Positions 1 through 10,253 of a stretch of DNA of 64,000 nt are shown here, piece by piece; the stretch's first letter is position 1; the number at the start of each line of letters is the position of its first letter. The notes beneath the pieces were generated by a model that made no database searches, had not been told where the DNA came from, and saw only the letters and a list, made by a program, of their open reading frames with translations. The DNA lies in the NCBI GenBank assembly GCA_018806915.1, contig JAGKQI010000098.1, positions 930,001-994,000 on the forward strand, in the 5' to 3' direction. The stretch is from Phytophthora colocasiae. Its lineage: Eukaryota > Oomycota > Peronosporomycetes > Peronosporales > Peronosporaceae. The position numbers and the translations under genes were made by a program.

Positions 1-250
1 CCTCTCCAAAGAGTTTTTTGAGAGGGACAGCAGGATTCTTAATCTCTGCTAGAGAAGAAGAAGAAGTCTTCTTCTCATGCTTCTTCTTATGGAGAGCATG
101 GTACTTGGTGACAGAGAGCTTCTCTGTCGGACCGCTGGAAGCAGCAGTGCTAGTGGGCACTGCTGAGGTCGTTGTTCCTGCTGCAGAGGCAGCAGGTGAG
201 GCTTGCGCGTCCGCAGAAGCGGACGGAGACGTGGGCGTTGGCGAGTTCAT
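1..250 (-). CDS. antisense ORF of C-type element, N-terminal part
   Basis: Open minus-strand frame from ATG at 250-248 to the window edge, 83 codons without a stop. The first half is rich in Ser, Ala, Thr and Pro. A Lys/His-rich stretch (about residues 52-62) and a Ser run follow. The position (about 100 bp inside a 3' LTR, reading back into the element) and the Ser/Ala/Gly-rich start mirror the antisense genes of A1, B1 and E, so I infer the same kind of gene; no direct homology is visible in this short piece. The start codon lies in the arm of a perfect 8-bp hairpin (243-250 with 257-264). Function unknown. Confidence 0.45.
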   Translation of the reverse strand, partial: MNSPTPTSPSASADAQASPAASAAGTTTSAVPTSTAASSGPTEKLSVTKYHALHKKKHEKKTSSSSLAEIKNPAVPLKKLFGE

Positions 251-600
251 TGCGAAATGAACTCGGATTTCTCTTGGGAACTTGACGGTCTTGTCAAGTT
301 CTGTTGATTGACGTATCGAGACCGATACGTCGAATCTTAACGGGGGGATGGTGTAACGGGGTTACACGTACAAGTGGTTGTACCACTTGTAACTCTAACA
401 GTTAGGATAACTGTTTGAGGTTGGAAATGGGCCTCAGACCTTAGTGTGCTGTACACACCAAAGGATACATGGGCGAACCACATTATTGGATGGTTCGTGT
501 GCATTTGTGCATATTATTGGTAGAAAGTAACGGGTTTCTACCAATCACTGAGCAGAGTTTCTGCCAACCACACGTTGACAGACCCTTTAGAAATAGATAA
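1..600. repeat. dense short perfect inverted repeats (hairpin tiling)
   Basis: Perfect hairpins follow one another through the antisense frame, leader and LTR. Examples: 243-250/257-264 (GAGTTCAT), 278-286/293-301 (GAACTTGAC), 311-318/323-330 (ACGTATCG) and 516-526/535-545 (ATTGGTAGAAA). More lie between 352 and 430, for example ACAAGTGGT with ACCACTTGT and AACAGTTA with TAACTGTT. The same architecture occurs in the C piece inside A1 and in element D, but not in A, B or E coding sequence. Confidence 0.8.
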
Positions 601-812
601 CAAACAGTTTTAGGAGGTCCATAATTGGCTTATGCCAAATTCAATAACACTTCTCATTTTACGGTATTTTGCAGTTTAATTTAGTTATATTTGATTTAAT
701 TATACTTATTTAAATAAGTATACTTAAATTTAAGTCTATTCTAATTGCACGCTTCCTCATACACGTAAGCGCACGTGTACGCCATCTAATAGGTCTAGGT
801 AGACCCATTACA
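352..812 (+). repeat. C-type LTR (461 bp)
   Basis: Begins TGTAACGGGG and ends CCCATTACA, with the TG...CA ends and short terminal inverted repeat typical of gypsy LTRs. Its 3' part (from 629) is repeated almost exactly at 16923-17092, where it is followed by a primer binding site, which fixes the LTR boundary and orientation. This copy has about 13 extra bases near 784-797. The 5' part contains several perfect hairpins. The LTR end overlaps the end of a broken minus-strand gene, so the element probably inserted into that gene. Confidence 0.75.
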
Positions 813-1550
813 TCTCGACAATCTTCTCGCGGATTTCTTCATTGTCTTTGTATCGTGATGGTAGGTACCTTGCTCGATCTGGATGAAGAATAAATTTCAA
901 TGGTTTAAACCAAGGTGGTGTAAGCATACCAGGCGTCTTTGTCCTCTTTGCCTTTGCTGCGGACGCTTTTTCGTTGACCGGTGCTTTTTTCCAGTTTTTC
1001 CTGTACCTACACAATAATCAATGTAATTCAATGCATTATTATAATAATTTGAAAATCTCACCGCCTTAATTACGAATTTGAACAGGTCGGCGTCAGTACT
1101 GATTATGAAGAGGGGGTGCTTCGTTGGAAACCCAATTTTGTTGAGGCCGCGGTGTGATCGCGCCTGGGACGGCTTCTAGTTCTGTAAGCTCTGCACGAGT
1201 GTCTGTCCGTGTTCAAACATGTAAGATAGCACACAGAAACATGCCTATTAGGAGCACTTACTCGCAAGCTTCTTGTAGATTTTTGTTCCTCATTTTTGTC
1301 TCTGCTTGGCCACCGCAGTGTCGCGGTGCTTGGCCCACCACTTCTGGTTTATAGCTTTGCGCGTTTGTGCCACCTTGTGGGGCTTGTTGCATTTGTGCTT
1401 GGAGAAGTTGCTGCGCGAGAACTCCTTCCCGTACCACTCACACAGCTTTGTTGGAGCTGACCCATCGGGTGCTCTTTGCTTACCCATCTTGAGAAATAAC
1501 CAGTTCTTTACCGGCACTTTTGAGGTCTGCAACTGATTGATCAAAATCAT
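813..1550 (-). pseudogene. degenerate gene with zinc-finger-like motif, cut by C element
   Basis: Minus-strand coding traces. A first segment (1550-1290) contains a C2H2-like stretch, CEWYGKEFSRSNFSKHKC, in which the second Cys of the finger is Tyr. It ends at a stop just after an A5 run that looks like a one-base slip. A good donor (GTAAGTG, near 1256) follows. A second candidate intron (GTGAG to TGTGTAG, about 1063-1009) precedes a Lys-rich segment that runs into the LTR end at 812. Frames do not join cleanly across both introns, so this is a decayed gene or a wrong model. Family not recognised. Confidence 0.3.
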
Positions 1551-1729
1551 GTTAATTTTTGTTGATTTGTTGTTGCATGAGGGAAGGAAGTGAATTTCCT
1601 CTGTTTATAACGGTCGTACAAAACCGAATCAAAACACTGAACGCTGAACCAGTCAATTCAAGTTGATATTGCGTGGCAAACGACAAGCAAGGTTCACGGC
1701 AGGAAAAAAAAACTTGTCGTAATAAATGC

Positions 1730-1758
1730 GGTGGTGGTGGTGAGGGGGGGGGGGGGGG
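1730..1758. repeat. GGT microsatellite and G15 run
   Basis: A short (GTG)n stretch followed by 15 consecutive G. Low complexity and likely length-variable. It creates a spurious proline-rich frame on the other strand. Confidence 0.9.
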
Positions 1759-1875
1759 CTCCAGACATCCGCACGGCGGTTCTACCTTGATCTGAGTCCT
1801 GCTGTCTACGACTCCTGGCGAAATCTGGTGGAGTCGTGTACTAGAGAAAAAGATAAAATCAAAGAGCAGTGCCAA

Positions 1876-2150
1876 ATGCCGCACGGGAAGAAAAAGAAGA
1901 AAGCTCGTCCAAAAGGAGTAGGTACTGTACTATCACTAGAAGCTTGAATGGGTAAACGACCTCCGGAATGAAGGCGTACCTATTTCAAATCTGATGTTAG
2001 CGCTAGAGGCCAAAGCGGTAACTACAAGCTATGGGTTTGACGCGTCATGGAGTTGGTGCACAGCTTTTAAATCTCGGCAAAAGCTTTCAATGCGTACCAC
2101 AATAAGACAAGGGCAAAAACACCGGAAGACCTCGCGAAGATCACTGCTGC
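1876..2150 (+). pseudogene. CENP-B/Tc5-type HTH transposase fragment (pogo-like)
   Basis: From ATG 1876 a Lys-rich N-terminus (MPHGKKKKKARPKG) leads, after a one-base shift near 1945, into a frame reading LEWVNDLRNEGVPIS and then FDASWSWCTAFKSR. This is the pattern of the second helix-turn-helix (CENP-B/Tc5 type) of pogo-like transposases and jerky-type proteins: W-R...G-P-S, then aromatic-x-A-S-x-x-W...F..R. A second shift in an A5 run (about 2110) precedes a segment of the type TPEDLAKI. The gene is cut at 2150 by the start of element D. Only the DNA-binding N-terminus is present; the DDE catalytic domain would lie beyond D. Confidence 0.55.
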
Positions 2151-2514
2151 TGTAACGGGGATGTTACACGAATGTTTCTCGTTGGTGTGTGACACACGTG
2201 GATACATTTATGTGGGTACATAATGGTGTGGCACACACGATTTGATACGTAGATCCTCACGTTACATTTTGATTAGGATTTAGTATGCCAGATACTAAAT
2301 CCATTACATTTAGGATTAGAGCAATAAAGTCAATAAAAATCGGTTTGCATTTTATTCTATTAGTGTTAGTGCCTTATCATAGGGGACACTGATAGTGTGA
2401 GTCCCGTAATTAGTGGACTAGCTGGTTCTTGTATTGAACCGGAGGCTAGTGCCTTGCAAGCAGGACTCTACGAGTCAACTAAAACTTCCTCTGTGCCGTA
2501 CACACCTACGCAGC
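2151..2514 (+). repeat. D 5' LTR, first part (rest at 4187-4195)
   Basis: Begins TGTAACGGGG. The LTR ends at 4195 (GCTGCA), two bases before the primer binding site. An A-family solo LTR with a cagc duplication splits it, so the original LTR is about 373 bp. It shares its first bases with the C-type LTR (352). Confidence 0.75.
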
Positions 2515-4182
2515 TGACATGATGTTAATTCCGATTTTCGAGCGACAGGTGGATATTACGTTACGATGTGATTGGTTATACTATGGGTTGTAAGCGAAAG
2601 GGACTTTGGGACGCGGCCGCACCCGTGCGACATCTGTGGAAGATTGTGGATAAACCTTCGCCTGACTGTAAAGGGGCCCAAAGGACCAGAAGTGTACTTC
2701 AGAGTGTGCACAACTCTGAAGGTCAACTACACTCTGTCTGGTCACCGGACTTTCCCCGACGATGAGTGCCTAAGTTCTGGCGGAAAGTCTCTCAGAAGAA
2801 CGTATCTCTGAGAGACCTCATCCCGTTACCGTCCAGCGCGACGATGGATGGTTCAAGGATTCACAATATATACCCGCAGAGACCAAGTATCGCACGCTGG
2901 ACGCCGCGCACCCGCGCAACCCCCAAGATCTTCGTCTACGTTGTAGCATTGGTGCTCCGTACTCTGGTTACTTACTCAAAACTCTGGTATCTCTAACTCT
3001 GAGTGACTAAGACTCTGAAAACGAAGTGATATCAGACTCTGAAACCACCGAAGATTCAAGACCATACTGAAACCAAGTGAACCCAAGTTCAAGTCACGCA
3101 TTCAAGTGATTACTGACCTGCACATCCCCCGTAATGACGTCTCTACCTGTCAACCCATCGAGATCGGCTGCACAGACTGCATACTGAGACCAAGTCAAAT
3201 TACCAGATGTATACAAAGACCAAGAGTACCTGAGATATGAAGACTGACTGCATAAAGGACGCAAAAGACGACAAGAAGAAGAGAGTTACCAGAGATATAT
3301 GATAGTTATGAGGAAGATAAACGATAAACAGAGTTCAATTTGCTTGCTACTGCACAAGTCCGCTTGAGAGGTATTCAAGCCACTACGTCATCACGTACGT
3401 CGTGTGATCTCCACCAAATTCAATCCCCTTAGGTGGAGATCAGGTAACGTAGAGACCTGAAAGGACCCGCCTATTCCATATCCTAGTTGGGTCGTTTGTT
3501 TTGTCTCTAGCGGTAGCCCATTTCATATTGCTCGTTTGGACAGGCCCTGGAAACTAGACAGTCGTTTTCAGAGTGCAAGGTAGACTGTTATATATAGCCG
3601 ATTGTATTGGTTTATATTTTCCCTCTATATTAGAGGGTGGTGCGCGAACGTAAAGGGATACCAGACAGACCAGGTGTCTGGTAGTAAGTCCCTAGTTGAC
3701 CTGGAGTGTTAGCCTACCGTTCAAGGGCCTAGAAAGAATAAGAACGGCTGTATATATTTGTATATTTTCGAACTCTGTATATTGGTTGTTTATCTCTGAA
3801 AGTCAGGTATCTCGGTTCTGGATTTGTGATATTCAGACACCGAATTCCGACTTTTCTCTGGTATATTAACCTCTTTCCGACCGCCGACTTCCTGGAAAAC
3901 ACTTTGGTTTCCAGAGATTCCGACTCCCGAACGCTCCTGGAAGGATTTTCCTGAATACCGACACCAGACTCCAAGGGAACCCCAACTTCTCTTCACAACA
4001 CATTCTCAGACTCCGGCGAGGGTCATATTTCCGAAGACAACGAACCCACGAGGATACCGCAAGGTACCACACGCCAACCTACCGTTGTACGGCTCTGAAA
4101 AAACCCTTTTTCGGTAGTCGTATAACTAGGGTTCACTATACGCCCCCTGCTCCGCGACCAAAGTTTCACCGACTTCGCGACA
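2515..4182 (+). mobile_element. A-family solo LTR (1668 bp)
   Basis: Starts TGACATGATG and ends CGCGACA, nearly identical along its length to the two A1 LTRs. The 4-bp duplication cagc flanks it (2511-2514 and 4183-4186), so it is a complete insertion reduced to one LTR by LTR-LTR recombination. It contains conserved hairpins at 3621-3637 (CCCTCTA/TAGAGGG) and 3660-3682 (ACCAGACA/TGTCTGGT), and repeated copies of the ACTCTGAAA motif near 3000-3060. Compared with the A1 LTRs it lacks about one such motif unit. Confidence 0.92.
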
Positions 4183-4197
4183 CAGCCCCGCTGCATC

Positions 4198-4215
4198 TGG
4201 TAGCACTTGTAGTCA
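4198..4215 (+). other. D primer binding site
   Basis: TGGTAGCACTTGTAGTCA, two bases after the LTR end. Its first eight bases equal the usual initiator-Met site (TGGTAGCA), but the rest differs, so the primer tRNA is not assigned. Element C has nearly the same site at 17095. Confidence 0.65.
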
Positions 4216-4252
4216 ATCCAACTCCTGAGTTGAATACTGTTTCTCTGTGAGA

Positions 4253-5221
4253 ATGGAGCAAGAAGCATACGCTCACTTGACTCCGAGTCAGCAGGACACG
4301 CTTAACAAGCTTGCGTCTTTGCTGGGCCCGGAAGGTATGGCGCACCTTGCGTCCCAAGGGCCGGAGGCCGCCAACGCGCGCCTCGAGGCATTTGCCTCGT
4401 ACGAGAACGCTCTCGTTGAGCACATTCAACGGAATGTAAAAGGGGTTAACCCCTGCTCCGAGAGCTAAGCCCGTCACGCTCAGCGTGAAGACCTGTCAGG
4501 GACACGAAGGAGAGAACCTCCTGTTGTGGACCCGAGAGGTCGAAATGGCCATGGGGGCCGCTATGCTCCAGTTGGAAGGCCAACGCGTGGCGTTCGCCGT
4601 TTCTAAGCTCGAAGGGCGAGCACGAGAATGGGCCTTGACGTCTGGGACGTCGGTAGAAACGGCCTTCCCCACTTGGGGTGAGCTAAAGGCCAGGCTCACG
4701 CAAGTGTTTGCTCCGCCTAACCAGGCGTATTGCGTGCGGTCACGCTTGCTTGCCGTCAGGGCAAGAAGGACCTGGTGGACTATGTCCAAGAGCTGCGCAC
4801 GCTCATCGCCGGCATGGCTGCCGATCCTCTACCCGAGGTGGTCGCCGTGACCGTCTTCATAGAAGGCTTGCGAGCTGGTGTGGCCAGGACGGAGGCATTC
4901 CGTCATAGCCCCCGCAGCTTTGAAGACGCTGTCAGCGTGGCACTTAATGCCGAACACAACTTTAAGTTGTCGAGGATCGGTGCTAGCAGCACAGGGTCCG
5001 GGGGACACGAGCCCATGGACCTCAGCTATGCTGAAGATGAAGTAGCCGGGCTACGAGCTGCGGTGCAGCGTATGAGCACTCGTCGGTGCTACATGTGTGG
5101 TAGTCCCACACACCTGAGGCCCAACTGCCCTCTGCGCAAAGAGCGCGCCGGCCAGACTGGTCGCAACCCTGCCGCGGGTCCCGCTTCAGGCTCTGCCCAG
5201 GGAAACGACGGCTCCCAGTAG
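4253..5221 (+). pseudogene. gag: D gag (frameshifted)
   Basis: Capsid protein of a gypsy element. The frame starts MEQEAYAHLTPSQQD (ATG 4253). It is broken by shifts near 4455 and 4740, and ends after a CCHC zinc knuckle CYMCGSPTHLRPNC (about 5089-5130) at the TAG 5219-5221. The middle segment carries the hydrophobic retrotransposon Gag (capsid) helices, including the stretch [21 protein letters not shown] similar layout and sequence style occur in C gag. The whole region is tiled with perfect hairpins, for example 4384-4390/4393-4399 (CGAGGCA). Confidence 0.8.
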
Positions 5222-5241
5222 ACGCGGGGCGGTCTACTGGG
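5200..5241 (+). promoter_or_regulatory. D gag-pol -1 frameshift signal
   Basis: Slippery heptamer G GGA AAC in the gag frame (5200-5206), a 7-nt spacer, then a perfect 10-bp stem (5214-5223 with 5232-5241, 8-nt loop) that holds the gag TAG. The -1 frame is open from 5206 and reads LPVDAGRSTGEE, matching PVGAGRPTGDA at the same place in C. C has the same layout with a different heptamer and paired base differences in the stem. Confidence 0.75.
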
Positions 5242-8200
5242 GAAGAACTGAGTTCTGCAGTGCGTGAGAGGCACTGGGGCTCAGCCCGAAGAGCTCCGTG
5301 CTCTTGAACACGGAACGTGTGAGCAAGCAGGGCTTGCTGGTCGTCCATGTGGACGTGAAGGGCTTCGAGAAGCCGTGGATCGAGTTGATCGATTCAGGAG
5401 CGTCTGGCAACTACGTCAGACGCTCCACCGTTGAGGGTAGTCAGCAATATGCTGAGGCGCTTCGAGCGCGAAGAGGTGACACCGTCACTGTCCGTCTAGC
5501 GACGGGCGTCCGTGTCACGGTAGCCAAGGTCCCCATGGACCTGCGGCTGAAGTTCTGACTTCGATAGCGTAGAACTCTGCTTGGTCCCGGACCTGGATTC
5601 GAGGTACGACCTCATCCTTGGCATGGCGTGGCTGGAGCGCTACGAGCCATGGATTGATTGGAGGTGGAAGACCTTAGGTGCTACGCACTTCTCTCCTAGT
5701 GGAGCTTTGGCGAGTCATGAACCCACCTCTGCTAGGAAGCAGAAGCGCTACTGGCGCGAGCATCGAGCCGAGTCGGCTATGATGCTGGAAGTCGGTGTGT
5801 CCGAGTTAGTGGACAGCACCGAGTGCGAGGACCGCAGTCCTGTTGAGCGCGTAGCGCTGGTTGACAGTGAGTCAACGTGTGGGCAAAGTTCACGTAACCC
5901 CTGTGGGGCGGCACGTACTCCACCGAGTGACGCCGGTCATATGGACCGTCACTGGATGCCGATGGCATCGGGCCTTACCAGGCCGTGAACTGTGGGACGG
6001 CACGTACTCCGTCGAGTGATACTGGTCGTGGACCAAGTCGATCGCTGAGTGTCTCTGACACTGGACCTGTTTCGGTCATTGATTGTGCAGCGGCACGTAC
6101 TCCGCTGAGCGGCATCGGTCGTCGACCGAGTGGATCGCAGAGTGTCACTGACACTGGGCCTGAAGGGGCCGAAACCTGTGCGGCGGCACGTACTCCGTCT
6201 AGCGACGTCGGCGGTAGACCGAGTCAGTCACTGAGTGTCACTGACACTGGGCCGGGCAAGGTCATAACCTGTGCGGCGGCACGTACTCCGTCGAGTGGGC
6301 GTTCGTCGGCTAGGCGACGACGTCGTAAGGCCATATGGGCGAGACGCTCTGCGTCTGAGTCGTCCGTGACGTCAAGGGCCAACGCACAGAAGGGCTGTGG
6401 GCAGCTATACACTCTGGTTGAAGGAGTGGACGGCAGTGCCGAAGGCAGCGTCCTGCTGGGCGATCTGCCGAGTGTCGACAAGCTCCTTGAGCTAGAGAAG
6501 ATGTCGTTCGCCGACTTTGGCGATGCCTTAAAGGCTGACGAAATCGCCGAGATGGTCATCGTCCGACCTGAAGAGGAGTTAAACTCATCGTCCCTCGTGG
6601 ACGAGTCCGTCTTGACCGAGGTCAAGAAGGCGCTGAGCGCCAGGAGTGGGTCGGAGATCCTCTAGAATCCCTCGGATCCCTTCTACTCCTTGCTGAAGGA
6701 ATATGGAGACGTTGTCCCGAAGGAACCACCGAGTGGCCTGCCTCCTGACCGAGGCCTTCGACACGAGATCGACTTAGTTCCCGGAACTAAATACTGCGTG
6801 ACTCGGCAGTGGCCTCTTCCTAAAGAGCAATGCGACGTCATTGACGCCTTCTTCCGTGCGAAGCACGCGGCGGGTCTCGTGCGCGAGAGCAAGTCTCCGC
6901 ACTCCGCGCCAACGTTCTGTGTCAGAAAGCCGAATGGCAAGTGGCGTATCGTTCACGCTTTTAACAAGCTCAACGCTGCCACGATTCCGGCGCAGACGCC
7001 GATTCCTAGGAAGGATGTTCTTCAGAACAAAATGGTGAGTTGCACCATGTACAGTGCGCTCGACTTAGTCGATGGCTACTATCAGCTGCTCATGCGAGCC
7101 ATTGATATTCCGCTTACAGCGGTGAGCACCCCGAGCGGTATGCTCTGGGAATGGCTCGTCATGCCCCAAGGGCTGTCGAATGCGCCTGCAACGTTCAATC
7201 GTCTAGTGACGCAGTTGTTCAGGCCCCTACGGGCATTCGCACATACGTACTTTGACGACGTGTTCGTCCACAGTCAGGCCGAACACGGCAAGACTGACGT
7301 CGAGGTGCACGTGGAACACGTGAGAGCTGTGCTCGAGTGTATGCGTACCAACAAGTTGTACGCCAACGCGGACAAGTGCGTCTTTGGCGCGGAAGAAATC
7401 CCCTTCCTAGGGTGCTTCATTGGGAAGCATGGCCTTCGTGCTGATACAGCAAAGGTCAAGACCATTGTGGACTGGCCGGTTCCCTTGAACCAGAAGGACT
7501 TGCGTAAGTGGCTGGGCTTGGCTAACTACTTGCACAAGTACAGCTAGAACTACGCTGAGTTGGCTCGGCCACTGTCGGATCTCCTTAAGAAGGATGCCGA
7601 ATGGGTATGGCGTGATGAGCTCGAGAGTGCGTTCACTCGTATCAAGGATAGCCTGCTTCAGGCACCGATACTGCGTTTCCAGACCGATCGTCCGTTCATC
7701 GTCGTCTGTGACGCTTCGGACTTTGCCATCGGCAGTGCTTTGCTACAAGCGGACGCCAAAGGGCGCGAAAGCGCCATTGCGTTTGAGTCTCGGCAGCTCA
7801 AGGCTGCTGAGAAGAACTATCCAGTTCATGACAAGGAGCTACTTGCGATGAAGTACGCCCTCGTCAAATTCAGGGTTCACCTGCTCGGCTCCAAGCCGTT
7901 TGTGATCTACACGGATCCTGCGTCACTACGCACAGCGACGCAGTCGCCTCACCTCTCGCAGAGGATGGTCCGATGGCTCTCCTTCTTTGCGGAGTATAAC
8001 TTCGAGGTGAAGTACAAGCCTGGCAGGCAGAACGTCCTCGCTGACGCGTTATCACGTCGCCCGGACTATGAGTTATCTCATGTCACCTCGGTGACATCGT
8101 CCGTGACGGACATGGTTCGAGCAGCGTACGCTCAGGACGACTCTTGTGTCGCGCTGCTTCGAGCTCTACGGAGAGATGAGGTTAAGGACTCAAAGGTGAC

Positions 8201-8563
8201 TCTGTCACGACGCCTAAAGGCGAGACTCCAGCGCTATAGCCTGGAAGGTGGTCTGCTGTACTACAGCACGGGTCAGGATGACCCACCACGTGTGGTGGTT
8301 CCTCACGATGAGGACCTGAAGTATTTGTATCCTCTATGAGGCCCACGACACGCCCACAAGCGGCCACCTCGGTCGCGAGAAGACCTACGGCTCGGTGAGC
8401 TCCATGAACTGGTGGCCGAAGATGTACAAGTGGATCAGCACATATGTGCACACGTGCGAGACGTGTCAGCGGGTTAAACCCTCGCCGCATGCGGCAGCGC
8501 CTTTGGCGAGCTTGCCTGTAGCCTCTGGGTGTTGGCAGTCCATGAGTATGGACTTTGTGTTTG
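5206..8563 (+). pseudogene. pol: D pol, first part: PR, linker, RT, RNase H, integrase N-terminus
   Basis: Order of domains: retropepsin with LIDSGASGNYV (about 5385-5420) and a flap-side DLILGMAWLE (about 5608), in different frames; a repeat-rich linker (5909-6665); RT (6690-7540) with GKWRIVHAFNKLN and catalytic YFDDVFVHS (about 7250); a TAG stop at 7545-7547; gypsy RNase H (7560-8070) with VVCDASDFAIGSALLQ; and, after a shift near 8325, the HHCC zinc domain of integrase with CETCQRVKP (about 8455). The frame enters integrase at MDFVF and is then cut by A1 at 8563. At least four frameshifts or stops make it non-functional. It has no second RNase H, unlike A/B. Confidence 0.85.
5909..6300 (+). 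repeat. 93-bp tandem repeats in the D PR-RT linker
   Basis: The anchor CGGCACGTACTCC recurs at 5909, 5998, 6091, 6184 and 6277, that is one 89-bp and then three exact 93-bp steps (31 codons). The encoded unit is of the type AARTPSSDxGxRPSxSLSVTDTGP. Each unit also contains a small palindrome around AGTGTCACTGACACT or GGTCGTGGACC. Confidence 0.85.
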
Positions 8564-10251
8564 TGACATGATGTTAATTCCGATTTTCGAGCGACAGGTG
8601 GATATTACGTTACGATGTGATTGGTTTTACTATGAGTTGTAAGCGAAAGGGACTTTGGGACGCGGCCGCACCCGTGCGACATCTGTGGAAGATTGTGGAT
8701 AAACCTTCGCCTGACTGTAAAGGGGCCCAAAGGACCAGAAGTGTACTTCAGAGTGTGCACAACTCTGAAGGTCAACTACACTCTGTCTGGTCACCGGACT
8801 TTCCCCGACGATGAGTGCCTAAGTTCTGGCGGAAAGTCTCTCAGAAGAACGTATCTCTGAGAGACCTCATCCCGTTACCGTCCAGCGCGACGATGGATGG
8901 TTCAAGGATTCACAATATATACCCGCAGAGACCAAGTATCGCGCGCCGGACGCCGCGCACCCGCGCACCCCTCAACATCTTCATGTACGTTGTAGCATTG
9001 GTGCTCCGTACTCTGGTTTCGCATTCAAGACTCTGGTATCTCTAACTCTGAGTGACCAAGACTCTGAAAAGCAAGTGATATCAGACTCTGAAAACCAAGA
9101 TACCAGACTCTGAAACCACCGAAGATCCAAGACCATACTGAAACCAAGTGAACCCAAGTTCAAGTCACGCATTCAAGTGATTACTGACCTGCACATCCCC
9201 CATAATGACGTCTCTACCTGTCAACCCATCGAGATCGGCTGCACAGACTGCATACTGAGACCAAGTCAAATTACCAGATGTATGCAAAGACCAAGAGTAC
9301 CTGAGATATGACGACTGACTGCATAAAGGACGCAAAAGACGACAAGAAGAAGAGAGTTACCAGAGATATATGATAGTTATGAGGAAGATAAACGATAAAC
9401 AGAGTTCAATTTGCTTGCTACTGCACAAGTCCGCTTGAGAGGTATTCAAGCCACTGCGTCATCACGTACGTCGTGTGATCTCCACCAAATTCAATCCCCT
9501 TAGGTGGAGATCAGGTAACGTAGAGACCTGAAAGGACCCGCCTATTCCATATCCTAGTTGGGTCGTTTGTTTTGTATCTAGCGGTAGCCCATTTCATATT
9601 GCTCGTTTGGACAGGCTCTGGAAACTAGACAGTCGTTTTCAGAGTGCAAGGTAGACTGTTGTATATAGCCGATTGTATTGGTTTATATTTTCCCTCTATA
9701 TTAGAGGGTGGTGCGCGAACGTAAAGGGATACCAGACAGACCAGGTGTCTGGCAGCAAGTCCCTAGTTGACCTGGAGTGTTAGCCCACCGTTCAAGGGCC
9801 TAGAAAGAATAAGAACGGCTGTATATATTTGTATATTTTCGAACTCTGTATATTGGTTGTTTATCTCTGAAAGTCAGGTATCTCGGTTCTGGATTTGTGA
9901 TATTCAGACACCGAATTCCGACTTTTCTCTGGTATATTAACCTCTTTCCGACCGCCGACTTCCTGGAAACCATCTTGGTTTCCAGAGATTCCGACTCCCG
10001 AACGCTCCTGGAAGGATTTTCCTGAATACCGACACCAGACTCCAAGGGAACCCCAACTTCTCTTCACAACACATTCTCAGACTCCGGCGAGGGTCATATT
10101 TCCGAAGACAACGAACCCACGAGGATACCGCAAGGTACCACACGCCAACCTACCGTTGTACGGCTCTGAAAACCCCTTTTTAGTAGTCGTATAACTAGGG
10201 TTCACTATACGCCCCCTGCTCCGCGACCAAAGTTTCACCGACTTCGCGACA
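8564..10251 (+). repeat. A1 5' LTR (1688 bp)
   Basis: TGACATGATG to CGCGACA. Almost identical to the 3' LTR and the solo LTR at 2515, implying recent insertion. Repeated ACTCTGAAA motifs lie near 9040-9120. The conserved LTR hairpins are as in the solo copy. Confidence 0.93.
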
Positions 10252-10253
10252 AC

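Larger units (their letters stand above)
1..812 (+). mobile_element. 3' end of a C-type gypsy element (partial)
   Basis: This is the tail of an LTR retrotransposon entering from the left edge. It holds an antisense reading frame (1-250), a spacer with a G-rich stretch (341-351) that could be the polypurine tract, and an LTR (352-812). Plus orientation is deduced from the second C copy inside A1, where the same LTR end is followed by a primer binding site and gag. Here no primer site follows the LTR, so it is a 3' LTR. The right flank is tctc (813-816); the matching left duplication is off the window, so the insertion cannot be confirmed. Confidence 0.6.

Noticed and set aside
1552..1884. Proline-rich minus-strand frame
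   Set aside because: Arises from the G-run and GGT repeat; no coding character on either side.
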